From positions 62,001 to 126,000 of the forward strand of contig SDUX01000168.1 in assembly GCA_008729055.1 (NCBI GenBank): a stretch of 64,000 nucleotides of DNA. The letters run 5' to 3'. Shown piece after piece: positions 13,021-24,285 of the stretch. This DNA comes from Pyropia haitanensis. Its lineage: Eukaryota; Rhodophyta; Bangiophyceae; Bangiales; Bangiaceae. The position numbers and the translations under genes are program-made. The notes beneath the pieces are model-generated. The model was not told where the DNA came from, did no database searches, and saw nothing but the letters and a program-made list of their open reading frames with translations. Within the stretch, counting starts at the first letter, position 1. The number at the start of each line of letters is the position of its first letter.

Positions 13021-13706
13021 ACGCCGCCGCCGCCGCGCCGCCGCCGCCGATGCCGCCGCCGCCGTCGCCGCCGCCGCCCTTGTCGCCGCCGCCGCCCTTG
13101 CCGCCGCCGCCGCCGCCGATGCCGCCGCCGCCGCCGCCGCCGCCGTCGTCGCCGCCGCTGCCGTCGCCGCCGCCGCCGCCGCATCGCCTCCCCCGTCAGC
13201 TCCCCCTCGCTCTCGCACCCTCCACTCACGCCGCCCTCACCCTCGCCCTCACACCCCCCTGCACTCTCTCGCCCTCCCCCCCGAAAAAAAAAAAAAAACA
13301 ACAACACAAAAACACCAACGGCAGAAACAGCAATGGCAGTAGTGGCGGTCGTAGGTAAAGCAGCGGCAGAGTGAGTGACGACAGCAGGTGGCGGTGGCGG
13401 CAGACGCGGCAGAGGGTTGGGGTGGGCCCTCCCCCCACCCCCCCCCCTCCCAGAACGCGACGGGGCATCCCCCCGAAGTGCCCCGCCACGTCTGTTGCCG
13501 CCCCCACCACACCGCCACCACCCCACCGTCACCACACCCCGCCACCGCCAGCCCACCACCGCCACGCCGCCACCACCCCCCCCGCCAGCACACCACCCGA
13601 CAATCACCCTCCCGCCACACCCCCCCCCCCCCAACAAACTCACCACGCCAGCAATGGGGGCGGGCGGAGCACCCCCCCGGCTGCCCCACCCGCCCCGCAC
13701 TTGTCA

Positions 13707-13742
<36 letters not shown>

Positions 13743-14427
13743 ACGCCGCCGCCGCCGCGCCGCCGCCGCCGATGCCGCCGCCGCCGTCGCCGCCGCCGCC
13801 CTTGTCGCCGCCGCCGCCCTTGCCGCCGCCGCCGCCGCCGATGCCGCCGCCGCCGCCGCCGCCGCCGCCGTCGTCGCCGCCGCTGCCGTCGCCGCCGCCG
13901 CCGCCGCATCGCCTCCCCCGTCAGCTCCCCCTCGCTCTCGCACCCTCCACTCACGCCGCCCTCACCCTCGCCCTCACACCCCCCTGCACTCTGTCGCCCT
14001 CCCCCCCGAAAAAAAAAAAAAACAACAACACAAAAACACCAACGGCAGAAACAGCAATGGCAGTAGTGGCGGTCGTAGGTAAAGCAGCGGCAGAGTGAGT
14101 GACGACAGCAGGTGGCGGTGGCGGCAGACGCGGCAGAGGGTTGGGGTGGGCCCTCCCCCCACCCCCCCCCTCCCAGAACGCGACGGGGCATCCCCCCGAA
14201 GTGCCCCGCCACGTCTGTTGCCGCCCCCACCACACCGCCACCACCCCACCGTCACCACACCCCGCCACCGCCAGCCCACCACCGCCACGCCGCCACCACC
14301 CCCCCGCCAGCACACCACCCGACAATCACCCTCCCGCCACACCCCCCCCCCCCAACAAACTCACCACGCCAGCAATGGGGGCGGGCGGAGCACCCCCCCG
14401 GCTGCCCCACCCGCCCCGCACTTGTCA

Positions 14428-14463
<36 letters not shown>

Positions 14464-14470
14464 ATGCCGC
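10440..14470. repeat. ~725-bp satellite array with CCG microsatellites and A14-15 tracts
   Basis: Equivalent points (GAGTGAGTGACGACAGCAGG) lie near 11199, 11921, 12647, 13370 and 14094, giving periods of 722-726 bp. Each unit holds a ~250-bp CCG-rich block, the boundary GCACTTGTCAGCGCC, an A14-15 tract followed by ACAACAACAC, and a C-rich block. The four central units are almost identical. The first unit (about 10440-11200) and the last partial one (14095-14470) are divergent, as usual at satellite edges. The copy-B duplication shares only the first divergent unit. Confidence 0.88.
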
Positions 14471-15040
14471 TGCTGCCGTCGCCGCCGCCGTTGCCGCCGC
14501 TGTCGCCGCCGCCGTCGCCGCCGCCTCCGCCGCCGCCGATGTCGCCCCCGCCGCCGTGCTGCTGCTGTCGTTGCCGCCGCCGCCGCCGATGTCGTCCCCG
14601 CCGCCGTGCTGCTGCTGTCGTCGCCGCCGCTGCCGCTGCCACCGCCGCCGTAGCCGCCGCCGCCGTTGCCGCCGCCGCCATCACCGCCACCGCAATCGCC
14701 GCCGCCGCTGCCGCCGCCGCCGTCGCCCTCGCCGTCATTGCCGCCGCCGCCGGTCCGCCGCCGCCCTTGCCGCCGCTGCCGTGCCGCTGCCGCCGCCAAC
14801 TCTGCCGCCGCCGCCGCCGTTGCCGCCGCCGCTGTTGCCGCCGTCCTTGCTTCCGCCGTCGCCGCTGCCGCCGCTGCGTCGCCTCTTTCATCCGCTCTGC
14901 CCCTCTCTCTCACCCTCCACTCCCACCCCCCTCACCTCTCCCCCAATCAACTTCTCTGCTGTTCGGGCGGCGACCATCCTCACGAGGGCGCCGCCCCCAT
15001 CACTACCTGTAAAGCCATACTGATGTCACACCACAGAATA
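14471..15040. repeat. Degenerate CCG/CTG triplet-repeat tract
   Basis: Almost pure CCG with interspersed GTC, GAT and CTG triplets from 14471 to about 14880, then a short unique stretch. It looks like a decayed extension of the CCG block of the neighbouring satellite. All frames are low-complexity Pro/Arg/Ala. Confidence 0.6.
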
Positions 15041-15048
15041 CATGAGAC

Positions 15049-16190
15049 AGACCCGACGGCAGGCGGGGGGACACCGCCGGCGGGGGGGGCGGCGCCCGTT
15101 GGCGTTGCGACACCGCCCCCACCTGCAAAAGAAAACACAGAGCGACGCGACAGGACAGGAACAGTCAAACAGACCCGCCGACGGGCGGGGGGGCACCGCC
15201 GGCGGGGGGGGCGGCGCCCGTTGGCGTTGCGACGCCGCCCCCAACACCAAAGACAAAGCACACAGTCAAACCCGCCGGCGGGCGGGGGGACACCGCCGGC
15301 GGGGGGGGCGGCGCCCGTTGGCGTTGCGACACCGCCCCCACCTGCAAAAGAAAACACAGAGCGACGCGACAGGACAGGAACAGTCAAACAGACCCGCCGA
15401 CGGGCGGGGGGGCACCGCCGGCGGGGGGGGCGGCGCCCGTTGGCGTTGCGACGCCGCCCCCAACACCAAAGACAAAGCACACAGTCAAACCCGCCGGCGG
15501 GCGGGGGGACACCGCCGGCGGGGGGGGCGGCGCCCGTTGGCGTTGCGACACCGCCCCCACCTGCAAAAGAAAACACAGAGCGACGCGACAGGACAGGAAC
15601 AGTCAAACAGACCCGCCGACGGGCGGGGGGGCACCGCCGGCGGGGGGGGCGGCGCCCGTTGGCGTTGCGACGCCGCCCCCAACACCAAAGACAAAGCACA
15701 CAGTCAAACCCGCCGGCGGGCGGGGGGACACCGCCGGCGGGGGGGGCGGCGCCCGTTGGCGTTGCGACACCGCCCCCACCTGCAAAAGAAAACACAGAGC
15801 GACGCGACAGGACAGGAACAGTCAAACAGACCCGCCGACGGGCGGGGGGGCACCGCCGGCGGGGGGGGCGGCGCCCGTTGGCGTTGCGACGCCGCCCCCA
15901 ACACCAAAGACAAAGCACACAGTCAAACCCGCCGGCGGGCGGGGGGACACCGCCGGCGGGGGGGGCGGCGCCCGTTGGCGTTGCGACACCGCCCCCACCT
16001 GCAAAAGAAAACACAAAGCGACGCGACAGGACAGGAACAGTCAAACAGACCCGCCGACGGGCGGGGGGGCACCGCCGGCGGGGGGGGCGGCGCCCGTTGG
16101 CGTTGCGACGCCGCCCCCAACACCACAGACAAAGCACACAGTCAAACCCGCCGGCGGGCGGGGGGACACCGCCGGCGGGGGGGACGACGC
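15049..16190. repeat. 219-bp tandem array, about five copies, G-rich
   Basis: Near-identical 219-bp units, with equivalent points at 15266, 15485, 15704 and 15923. Each unit consists of two related ~109-bp halves carrying GGGCGGGGGG-type runs and GGCGCCCGTTGGCGTTGCGA. One half ends with AACACCAAAGACAAAGCACA and the other with CTGCAAAAGAAAACACAGAG. Because 219 is divisible by three, frames on both strands stay open through the array. The G-runs could form quadruplexes. Confidence 0.92.
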
Positions 16191-19100
16191 CCAGCAGCAG
16201 GGAGGCACGGCCCCCAACCACAGGACTTACCCGCCCGTCTCAATCATCAGCTCCGCCGCACTCCCGACGCGCGCCCGCGGCGGCATCCCCCACGACGCAC
16301 CGCACAGCGCCACGTCGATGCCGGCGGTCACGGGCACGCCACGCACGCACCGACGGGCGACGCGACGCCGTGCGCGCACGAGTGCACGTGACGCCTGCCA
16401 GCGGGAAGCGCCGCCACGTGCGGGTCTGCGGGCGACGTCGGCGGCCGCCGACACGCGAGACGCGCGGCGTGGTGGCCGGTGCCGGCGGCTGGGCGCGCGG
16501 CCGCACCCGCCGAGGGCGGGCGCCGGCACGGGCGCGGTGGGCGACGCGGGAGGATCGCGACCGCACGGGGGTTGCGGCGCGCACAGCGACGGGCCGCCCC
16601 GCCAACGGCGGCAGCGCGGCGTCGACGCGCCGCCCGCGCCCGCCCTGCCGCGGCGGATCGCGCGCGCGCGGGCGGTGCGTCGGGGGCACCATCGGCCCGC
16701 CCGCCCGCGCGCGCGTCCCGTCACACCCGTGTCCCGCCAGACGCACCGTACCCCCGCCCCTCGCTCTCATCCTCGCGCCATCCCCGCCACCCCGCCTTTC
16801 GTTGTCCGTTACCACATACCAAAAACGGCGGCGGTATCGGCAGGAGGGCGGACGACAAAAGGAAACGGTGCATAACGAAAACAGAGAAGAGGAGAAACGG
16901 GCGGTCAAACGCCACGTGCCTCGACTCGCGGGTGGGCGAGGTGGGGCGTGGCCGACCGTGCGTGGTGGACACCGTCGGGAGGGCGGGCAGACGGGCAGAC
17001 GGGCGGGAGGGGGGGCGGGCGGGAAAACAGACAGACCGGCAGGCGGGAGGGCGGGAGGGGGGGCGGGCGGGAAAACGGACGGACCGGCGGGCGGGTCGGC
17101 GGGCGGGTCGGCGGGCGGGCAAACAGGCGCGCTGGTGGGCGCGAGCGCGGGGTCGGGCGGGCGGGCGGCATGGGTGGTCCCGGCGTCGCGCGCGGGCGGG
17201 CAGTCAGGGCGGGGGCGGAGACGGCGGGCGGGGCCGCGTCGTGGTGCGCCGTGGCGATCCGCCCGGTTGGGTTCTGTGGCCGCGCAGGTGATGCCGGCGG
17301 CGGCGCAGCGGCAGCGGTGCGGGTCGGGACGGCGTGGCGGGCCGCGTCGGGACGCGGTTGCGCTGCCGCGCTCGCCGCCGCCGCCGACCGCGTAACCGCG
17401 GCACCCGCTCCTACACCGTTGGCGGCCGACGGCCGCCACGGGCGGCGCGCTGCGGCTGGGGTGGCCGTCTGCGTGGGTGGGCAGCAGGTGCACGGCAGCG
17501 GCAGCTCCGCTCCTGCCGCCGCCCCCCTCCCCGCCCCCCCCGCCTGGGGCGCTGGGGGGGCGGGGGGGGGCGCGCGCGCGACGAGCGGCGGCAGATGCAC
17601 TCCGTCTGCGGCTGAGTGTACCTCTCTCCCGCTCGGCGATTCAAACGCGGCAGTAGATCTACCTGCCCCCGCCCCTCGGTGGCGGTTTGTGTCAGACCCG
17701 GTGCGCGCGGCGCAAGCGGCACGCAGACGGCCCATGCAGGCGGCTAAAGGGGCACCGGGACGGCCATTGACAGCGGCGGGGAGTGCCGTTTAACCCGAGC
17801 CGCTCCTGGTCCATGCCGGCCCGCGCGCGTGACCAGAGAGCGCAGTCCTAGAGATACGCGACTGATGTGCGCGGCCAAGGGTGTCGGATGAGAGCCAGTC
17901 ACGAGACAAAGCACCGCAGCTCGCCGTGGAGTGAACCGCGCCCAGTTGGGAATCAGAATTGACTGAAATCACGATTAGCCAAACTGGTACCATTCGATCC
18001 AACAAAGTCACAACAAGTGGCATTTTCCACAAACTTTTGTGTCTCGTCCAATGACATCGCACACGCGCTGCTTCAGCGCGGCGCTTTGAATACAACAGAG
18101 ACTGTCAGCAGCGCGGCTTCCAATGAAAATACGTTACACCTTTGCCACGTGATCCTACCACCAAAATCTGATGTCCATCTGGGCACACCAGTCCTGTGAC
18201 CCACGTTTTTCTGCCCGCCCGCCCTCCGCCCAGTCTGACTGCCCAGACCCCGCCTACATCCTCGCCTGCCAACCTCCCCGCCTGCCCACCTCCCTGGCTA
18301 CCCACCTGCCTCGCAGCAGCTCTTTGTTTGTTGAGGGGGAGGGTGCGGGAGGGCGAGAGCGGCGGCTTGTGCGCATGGAAAGGAGTCGGGTCGGCGGTTG
18401 CGGGGGGCACCGTCTGCTGTTCTGTTTGGGGTGGTCGGCTCTGGTGTCGGTGGTGGTGACGGGTTTGCGTTATCGCGACGGCGGGTAGGGACCATTCTGT
18501 AGTGGCGGCAGCGTCGGTAGTTGGGGGGAGGCGGGGTTGGCGGTGCCGTTTTTGATGGCGGGCTGTCGGGCAGTTTGCGGTGGTAAAGACGTCGTTTCGG
18601 CCAAAGCGACGGCATCCGCGACGCGTGGGTGCCCGCCATGTGCACGGCGGCGCGCGCGGCGGTGGCGGTGGCGGCGTCGGTGGTGGCGGCGGCGGCGATG
18701 GCGGCGGCGGCGATGGCGGCGGTGGCTTTTTGTGCTGCCTGCGGGACTGAGCCGCGGATCAGAAGTGCTGGAGGGGTCGGGCGGGGGCGAGCACCTTGGC
18801 CGCCGCCCTCTAATTGTCGGCATCTGGCGACGGCGGCCGCGGTGGCGGTGATGGCGCCGGTGGCGGTGGCGACGGGCGCGGGGACGGCGGCGACGGCGCC
18901 GTCACCGCGGCCACAGCGGCCGCCCTCCTCCCTCCGACGCCGTGCTGGGCGCGACCGCCTCGCCGCGGCGCGGTCACCCGCCGCCGCGGCGGCCAGCGTG
19001 GCCGCCGGCCGATGCGCTTCGGCGGCCGTGCCAACAGATACCACCGCCACGCCCCGCGTCGCGGCCACCGCGGCCGTCGTGCCCCGCCGACCGTCCCTTC

Positions 19101-21130
19101 CCTCTCCCCGCTTTTGATCACATTCCCCAGCCTCGAGAGGCAGCCGCCAGCCGTCTCGTGTGTGGACGAAAGCGCCCCTTAAGAGGGCAGAATGAAAAGC
19201 AAACGGTTCGCGTCCCAATTGCGGACGCCCTCACGCGTGGACCGCGACACTGTCGGCTACCGTCCCGACTCGCCTCCTGCCGCCCGCTGTCTCCACGCGC
19301 CGTTCCAGGTTGTGACGTACGGCGCCACGACGCAATTGAAAAGGGCGGCGGGCCCCACGCCGGGATGTGTGCGTCGAGACAAAGTGGGCGCGGCGGTTTT
19401 GGTTTTTCTTTCTTTTTCTTGGTGAAGGGGAGGGAGGGGCACGGAGGACGACGTGCGCCACGCCCGCTGGGCCGGCAGCGTGGCGCGCATCGCCAGGGGC
19501 GGGCCGCGTGCGGCTGTCGGCGGCCTGCTGGCGGCGAGGGCGGCCGCCGCACCGCCGCCGATGCGGGTGCGGTGAAAGGGGGGGGGGGGGCGGCCACGCC
19601 CCAGGCGGACGCTCCAGACGGACCGATGCGGACCGCCTCCCACAGTCGCCCACCCTCCACCCTCGCCCCCCACCCCTCCGGGCCCATTTTGAAACGACCT
19701 CCACACGCACACACGCCGCCACCCTCCGCGAGCACGGGCCGCGCCACTCACCAGACGCCATCCTGCGCGCCCCCCCCCCCGCGTCAGCCGGCGGCCGCCA
19801 CCCAGCAGCACGCCACGGCGCTTGCGCCACCCTACCCCCCCCCCCAAGGCCCCTGCCAACGCGGCACGCCCTCGCGCCAGCGCCGGCAGATCGAGCCGGC
19901 GTGCCGCGCCTGCCGGCGGCAGCGGCGCCAAACGCAGGACGCGCGCGCTGGTGTGCGTCGCCGCGCCGCGGCGCCCCGCCTCGCCACGCGCCGCCCCACT
20001 CCGTCCCTCGGCGCCCCGCTACCGCCGCATCACGCCCCGTCCCGCATTGCCCCGCTCTCCCGCCCGGCCCGCGGCGCGCCGCGCCTCCCGTTCCCATGCT
20101 CCACGATCGCTCGCCGCGAATCGCCTCCCGCGTCGGCCGCCGCCGCTCTTCTCCGCGCGCGGTGAGACTCGTCAACGGCTGCACCCCCCCTCCTCCCCGC
20201 CCCCCGCGCCCGCACGGCCCGCCCACGCGCGCACATCGCTTCCCGCCTTTGTGCGCGTCTTCCCTTCTCCCCTCCCGCCACCCCCGCCGCTGGCCGCCCC
20301 CTCCCGCTTCCCCCCCCCCGCCGCTCCGCGCCGCCCGCCCATTTTGCCTCCACCACGGCTGCGGTGTGTGGGCCGCCCCCACGCGCGCGCACGCGCCGCG
20401 GCGGGCGCCAGTCGCCGCGGCGGATGGGCGGCGATGGCGCGCCGCCTCCGCTGCCCGTTGCCGCTGCCGTTGCCGCCGCCGCTGCCGTTGCGGCGGCTGC
20501 CGCCGTTACGGGAGCCACCGCCGGGTGGGGCGTGGCGGGCGGTACCGCCCGCACGGCGGTCGTTGTCGCCAACGACGGCGCCAGTGAGTCGCGGGGGCGC
20601 TGCGGCCCGCGCTGTCGCGGCCATCGGTAGCGCCGGCGCGGTTTCGACGTGCCACGCCCATCGCGGCAGCGGGCGGTGGGGCCTCCCGCTGCTCCCGCCG
20701 CGCGCACGCCACTCCCCACCTCTGCACCTACCGTCGCCCGCCCCTTCCCCCCCCAACGCCCACTCCGATCCGGCATCCTCCCCGATCGCTGCCCCGCCCG
20801 TCTTTCCGCACGCCAACCCTGGCGCTGGTGCGGCGGGCGCGAGAGCGGCAGCGGATGGGGGCGGGCATGGGATGGCGGCGCGCGGGGGTCACCCGCGACG
20901 TGCCCGCCGGTGCTGTTGCCGCCGCCATCACGCGCACCCCACTCTGACGCGGCGGCGACGATTCGACGGCGGCGGCCGGGTGCCACCCAGCGGCGGCACT
21001 CCCGGCCGAGCGCCCCTCTGCCCAAGACGGCGTCCATTGGCGGTGAGCTCTGTTTTTTTTTCCTTCCCTCTTTTGATTTTTTTTTTTGTTTCGGCCCGCC
21101 CGCTGTTTTTGGTTGTGCTTCTTGCGCGTC
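16191..21130. other. GC-rich intergenic DNA, no gene supported
   Basis: This stretch is very GC-rich except for a moderate-GC window at about 17790-18200. Open frames are Arg/Ala/Pro/Gly-rich and shadow one another on both strands. A G-rich mini-array at 16975-17115 repeats GCGGGCGGGAAAAC with a ~49-bp period. I see no conserved protein motif, tRNA or rRNA. Confidence 0.45.
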
Positions 21131-22300
21131 TGTCGTCCGATGGTGTCCAGCCTCTTTCACCCCCATCCCGGTCCGCGCCAGGCGGCCCTCCTGGAGGGCA
21201 TGGATATCCCTGTTGCCGTCCCCCTCTTCCCGTACGTGGGGGGGGAGCGGGGATGGCATGCGCGGACGGGGGTGGCGCGAGAGCGCCGCCTCCTCAATCA
21301 CGCCCGCGCCGGGGAGGGGGGGCGTTGTGGCGCCTCTTCTTCCCGCGCGCGACGCCACCGCCCGCTGCTGAAATACGCAGTGGGCGTGGGCGCCACCGCC
21401 CGCTGCTGAAATACGCAGTGGGGGGGGGCGCCACCACCCGCTGCTGAAATACGCAGTGGGGGGGGGGCGGGAGCGCCCGCTGCTGAAATACGCAGTGGGG
21501 GGGGGCGGGGGTTTGGAGGGGCTGGTCATCGACGGATGACGACGACGGGGAGCCGCCGTGGCGGCGCCTGTGTGGTTGACCGAGAGTTCTTCTGTTGCCT
21601 GTGTGACCCACCCCCGACGGTCTGCCGTCCTTGCCTCACCTCAATCCGTAACAGGTGGCTCCCGTCAGTGGTGGCGGAGTCATTCCTGTGGTCGCCCTGT
21701 TCTTCCCATGTGGTGGGGGGGGGGCTTGGCTCATGCGGATGGCAGTGGCGTTTTGCGGCGCCTCCCCTGTATCGCGCCCGTGTCGTGAGGGGGGGGGATC
21801 GCTCCCGCGCTCCCCCCCGCTGACGCGCGGCGCCACTACCCGCTGCTATTACGCAGTGTTATGGGTGCGGGGCAGGGGGGACTGGCCGTCGGTGGATGGT
21901 GACGGCGCCGCGCGCGTCGCGGCGCCGGTCGCGCTGGTCGGTTGTCTCTTTGTCGGCTTGTTGAGTTTGCTTCTCGTTTCTCCCTCTCGCCTGACCTCCG
22001 TCGACCACCGGTCATCCCTTCCCCTTTCCGCTCCGCAACGGGAGGCTCCCCTAGTCGGGAGCATGGGCTCTCCTGTTACCGTGCCCCTCTTCCCATACTG
22101 GGGGGGGGGGTTCGGCGGGTGCGGACGGCAGTGGCGTTCGAGCGCCGCCCTCGTATCGCGCCCGCGTGCCGGAGGGGGGGGGGGGGGCGCGCTCCCGCGC
22201 GCCCTCCCCTCCCCGCACGCGGCGCCACTGCCCGCTGCTCTTACGCAGTGGCATGGGGAGGGGGGTTTGGGGTGGCCAGTGGTCGGCGGACGCCGACGGC
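21130..22300. repeat. Three diverged copies of a ~390-480-bp repeat
   Basis: Equivalent points are CCCTGTTGCCGTCCCCCTC (about 21208), CCTGTGGTCGCCCTGTTC (about 21685) and CCTGTTACCGTGCCCCTC (about 22073). After each come a G-rich run, a ...GGCAGTGGCG-like segment (clearest in copies two and three) and CCCGCTGCT...TACGCAGTG. The first copy ends in four short tandem repeats of CGCTGCTGAAATACGCAGTG at 21363, 21401, 21439 and 21479 (38-40-bp spacing), where the other two copies have only one. Function unknown. Confidence 0.6.
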
Positions 22301-22689
22301 GCCGCGCGCGTGCCGCCTGCTTCCTGTTCCTGGCGCATGCGCGGGGGGCGGCGGGATTACGCAGTTTGACGGCCGGGTGAGGGAGGAGGGGCGCGTCGTG
22401 CATTATCTTGGCGCGTACAGGTGCGGTGGAGCGACCTACTCTAGAGCCCTGACCGTGCGACTGACTTTTTTTGTGTTTGTCGTCCTGGCCGCTTTTCTTC
22501 TATGGCTGTGATTGGTCTGCTACTGTTTTCTGTTTTCATCGCTGTCACTTCGAAACACCCTTCTTCGAGCTTTCCTGTCGTCGACACGTCCCTGGCTGCG
22601 GTGTTGGTGCCGCCTCTTGCGGCGGATGCCGCCGCGTGTCGCTGCGGCCTCGTTGTCGGAGATCGCGGCCGCGCGGGCGGGTGCCCCCC

Positions 22690-24285
22690 CCCCGACATCG
22701 GCGAGCTGCTGCTGTTGGCGGCGGCGCCTGCCAACTGGCGGCGCCGCCCCCCCCCCCCAGCCGACGGCGGCAAGTTGTCGCTGTTGGCTGCGGCGGCTGC
22801 CGGCGGGCGGCAGCGCCCCCCCCCCCCGCCGACGGCGCCAAGATGTCGCTGTCGGCGGCGGCGCCTGCCAGCTGGCGGCGCCGCCCCTGCCCCACCGACG
22901 GCGGCGTGATGTTGCCGTTGGCGGCGGCGCCTGCCAGCTGGCGGCGGTGCTCCCCCCCCCGCCGACGGCGGCATGTTGTCGCTGATGGCGGCGGCGCCTG
23001 CCAGCTGGCGGCGGTGCACCCCCCCCCCCGACGGCGGCGTATTGCTGGTGTTGGCGGCGGCGGCTACCGGCTGGCGGCCGTGCTCCCCCCCCCGCCGACG
23101 GCGGCAAGATGTCGCTGTTGGCGGCGGCGCCTGCCAGCTGGCGGCGCCGCCCCTGCCCCACCGACGGCGACGTGATGTTGCCATTGGCGGCGGCGCCTGC
23201 CGGCTGGCGGCGCCGCCCCCCCACCCCATGACGGCGCCAAGATGTCCCTGTTGGCGGCGGCGCCTGCCAGCTGGCGGCGGTGCTCCCCCCCCCGCCGACG
23301 GCGGCATGTTTTCGCTGATGGCGGCGGCGCCTGCCAGCTGGCGGCGGTGCACCCCCCCCCCGACGGCGGCGTGTTGCTGGTGTTGGCGGCGGCGGCTACC
23401 GGCTGGCGGCCGTGCTCCCCCCCCCGCCGACGGCGGCAAGATGTCGCTGTTGGCGGCGGCGCCTGCCAGCTGGCGGCGCCGCCCCTGCCCCACCGACGGC
23501 GACGTGATGTTGCCATTGGCGGCGGCGCCTGCCGGCTGGCGGCGCCGCCCCCCACCCCATGACGGCGCCAAGATGTCCCTGTTGGCGGCGGCGCCTGCCA
23601 GCTGGCGGCGGTGCTCCCCCCCCCGCCGACGGCGGCATGTTTTCGCTGATGGCGGCGGCGCCTGCCAGCTGGCGGCGGTGCACCCCCCCCCGACGGCGGC
23701 GTGTTGCTGGTGTTGGCGGCGGCGGCTACCGGCTGGCGGCCGTGCTCCCCCCCCCGCCGACGGCGGCAAGATGTCGCTGTTGGCGGCGGCGCCTGCCAGC
23801 TGGCGGCGCCGCCCCTGCCCCACCGACGGCGACGTGATGTTGCCATTGGCGGCGGCGCCTGCCGGCTGGCGGCGCCGCCCCCCCACCCCATGACGGCGCC
23901 AAGATGTCCCTGTTGGCGGCGGCGCCTGCCAGCTGGCGGCGGTGCTCCCCCCCCGCCGACGGCGGCATGTTTTCGCTGATGGCGGCGGCGCCTGCCAGCT
24001 GGCGGCGGTGCACCCCCCCCCCGACGGCGGCGTGTTGCTGGTGTTGGCGGCGGCGGCTACCGGCTGGCGGCCGTGCTCCCCCCCCGCCAACGGCGCCAAT
24101 ATGTCCCTGTCGGCGGCGGCGCCTGCCAGCTGGCGGCGGTGCCCCCCCCTCCCCGACGGCGACGTGTTGCTGGTGTTGACGGCGGCGGCTGCCGGCTGGC
24201 GGCGGTGCGCCCCGCCCCCGACGGCGGCATGTTGTCGCCGTCGGCGGCGGCCGCTGACTGGCGTCGCTGCACCACCCCGACGGCG
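22690..24285. repeat. GC-rich higher-order array, ~332-bp period (copy B)
   Basis: Counterpart of 130-1740, with equivalent points at 23242, about 23572 and 23904. Its period varies by one or two bases because C-run lengths differ from copy A. Confidence 0.8.

Noticed and set aside
10249..14082. Multiple 220-370-codon frames in the 725-bp satellite
   Set aside because: Translated CCG and C-run sequence; frames swap between units and both strands are open.
14666..17395. 909-codon frame through the 219-bp array
   Set aside because: The opposite strand and another frame are equally open. The 73-residue repeats look like translated satellite.
17600..17720. Possible tRNA on the minus strand (a GTTTGAATCGC T-loop-like motif)
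   Set aside because: No acceptor or anticodon arms can be paired around it.
19118..20593. Several 200-400-codon frames in the 19-21 kb GC-rich region
   Set aside because: Overlapping on both strands, Arg/Pro/Ala/Gly-rich, without motif or plausible start context.
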